The notes beneath the pieces were generated by a model that was not told where the DNA came from, did not search any database, and saw only the letters and a list, made by a program, of their open reading frames with translations. From a virus, in IMG/VR virus record IMGVR_UViG_3300046819_000309, positions 1-25,076 of that record: 25,076 nt of DNA, one strand, 5' to 3'. Positions within the stretch are counted from its first letter, which is position 1; every line of letters starts with the position of its first letter. The translations under genes were made by a program, and so were the position numbers. Shown piece after piece: positions 24,260 through 25,076 of this stretch.

Positions 24260-25076
24260 TTCTTAGTGATAACATAATTTTCTAAAACCAACATATCTAA
24301 CCCAATATCCATAAAGGTATCTAAGGCAGTTTGAGGGTCTCTAATCATTGTTTGGTCTTTAACATTAAATGATGTATTCAATACAATAGGAAACCCATTT
24401 TTAGTTTCAAGTGATTCCAATAATCCATATATCCTCTTACATTGATTCTCTTCCAATGTTTGAATTCTAGCAGTACCATCTATATGAGTAATAGCAGGTA
24501 GTTTATCTCTAAATTGTTTTCTAACCATTACTATTTGATTCATATATCTAATTTCCTTATCCCATTCAAAATAAGTGTTAGTAGAGTCTCTTTTAACAAT
24601 TGGTGCAAATGGTCTGAATCCTTCTCTCTTTTTAACAATCTTATTTATTCTATTTTTCATTTCCCCATTTGTTGGGTCAGCCAAAATAGAACGATGACCC
24701 AATGCTCTAGCTCCCAATTCCAATCTATCTTCAAACCAAGCCACAACTTTGCCTTTTGTAATTGCAGTTGAAACCAAATCAATAATTTCTTCATCGGTAT
24801 GTTTGTTGTATTTTATTTTGTAATTATATTTTCTTAATTCATTTATAATTTCTTTTTCGGAAAATTTAGGCCCTAAATATGGATTTGTGTTATCAACTCT
24901 TTCTTTAATAGTATCCTTATAAAAGGAATTCAAACACGCACCAATAGAAGAACCAGCATCAGATGGTGCGGATGGAATCCATACATTTTTAAATCCTGTC
25001 TTTTTGGAAATCTTACCATTAGCAGTTCCATTATATGCACATCCACCACTTAACACTAAGTTATCACTCTTAGTTC
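24256..25076 (-). CDS. NodU/CmcH-family carbamoyltransferase, C-terminal part (cut by window edge)
   Basis: The reading frame is open to the window edge (last whole codon at 25074-25072), so the 5' end is missing and the GTG at 25056 is an internal Val, not a start. The fragment reads NLVLSGGCAYNGTANGKI first, the end of the family's N-terminal ATPase-like domain. The C-terminal YrdC-like domain follows: VVAWFEDRLELGARALGHRSI (compare the usual GRMEFGPRALGNRSI), INKIVKKREGFRPFAPIV and FPIVLNTSFNVKDQTMI. These enzymes make carbamoyl-adenylate from carbamoyl phosphate and ATP, then pass the carbamoyl group to a hydroxyl. Known acceptors are Nod factors, antibiotics, sugars and, in some phages, hydroxymethylated cytosine. 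Here the acceptor cannot be read. It overlaps the SGNH gene by 4 bp, which points to a glycan acceptor. Confidence 0.93.
   Translation of the reverse strand, partial: TKSDNLVLSGGCAYNGTANGKISKKTGFKNVWIPSAPSDAGSSIGACLNSFYKDTIKERVDNTNPYLGPKFSEKEIINELRKYNYKIKYNKHTDEEIIDLVSTAITKGKVVAWFEDRLELGARALGHRSILADPTNGEMKNRINKIVKKREGFRPFAPIVKRDSTNTYFEWDKEIRYMNQIVMVRKQFRDKLPAITHIDGTARIQTLEENQCKRIYGLLESLETKNGFPIVLNTSFNVKDQTMIRDPQTALDTFMDIGLDMLVLENYVITKK

Noticed and set aside
25054-25056. GTG as the start of the carbamoyltransferase
   Set aside because: The frame stays open upstream to the window edge and encodes TKSDNL just before the conserved LSGGCAYNG, so the gene continues beyond the window.

Overview
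This AT-rich 25 kb window is a piece of the genome of a tailed phage with a contractile tail (T4-like myovirus). Every gene I accept lies on the minus strand, so transcription runs from high to low coordinates and the genes are packed with tiny gaps or overlaps. The phage assignment rests on recognisable baseplate proteins (gp6/Baseplate_J, gp25, a gp5/VgrG-like hub spike, a GH19 lysozyme-type hub protein and a giant P2-gpI-like tail protein) next to a phage-type primase and thymidylate synthase. Most starts lack a convincing Shine-Dalgarno sequence and sit behind A-rich leaders. That is compatible with a Bacteroidota host, but I treat it as a weak inference.

Layout in order of transcription. 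(1) 25076-22350: a surface- or nucleotide-modification cassette made of the C-terminal part of a NodU/CmcH carbamoyltransferase, an SGNH-hydrolase-like protein and a putative glycosyltransferase-like protein, joined by 4-bp ATGA overlaps. (2) 22308-19137: a coiled-coil protein, the gp5-like hub spike and a GH19-bearing hub protein. (3) 19083-12225: a small coiled-coil protein, gp25, gp6, a DNRLRE-like beta protein, a coiled-coil/beta protein, a proline- and Q-rich structural protein and a glycine-rich protein. Many of these are joined by 1-bp TAATG overlaps. (4) 12199-7217: a 1660-residue tail/baseplate protein with an embedded LamG-like lectin domain. (5) 7147-5272: two structural proteins followed by a strong UUCG-loop terminator. 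(6) 5199-3763: a structural protein whose C-terminus is paralogous to that of the protein just before the terminator. (7) 3735-1: a small unknown protein, a GIY-YIG-like protein, two more SGNH-like proteins, a primase, a membrane coiled-coil protein and the start of thymidylate synthase, which marks the change from virion genes to replication and nucleotide metabolism.

A short motif, AATATTTATA on the coding strand, recurs in the gaps that head most of these blocks. I did not find its TATTTATA core inside genes when reading by eye. It is the best candidate for an undescribed late promoter or processing signal. The other unusual theme is enzymatic: one carbamoyltransferase, one glycosyltransferase-like protein and three divergent SGNH-like proteins flank the tail genes, which suggests a glycan- or base-modifying pathway. 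No gap exceeds about 75 bases, and I saw no tRNA, CRISPR array, insertion sequence or integrase.
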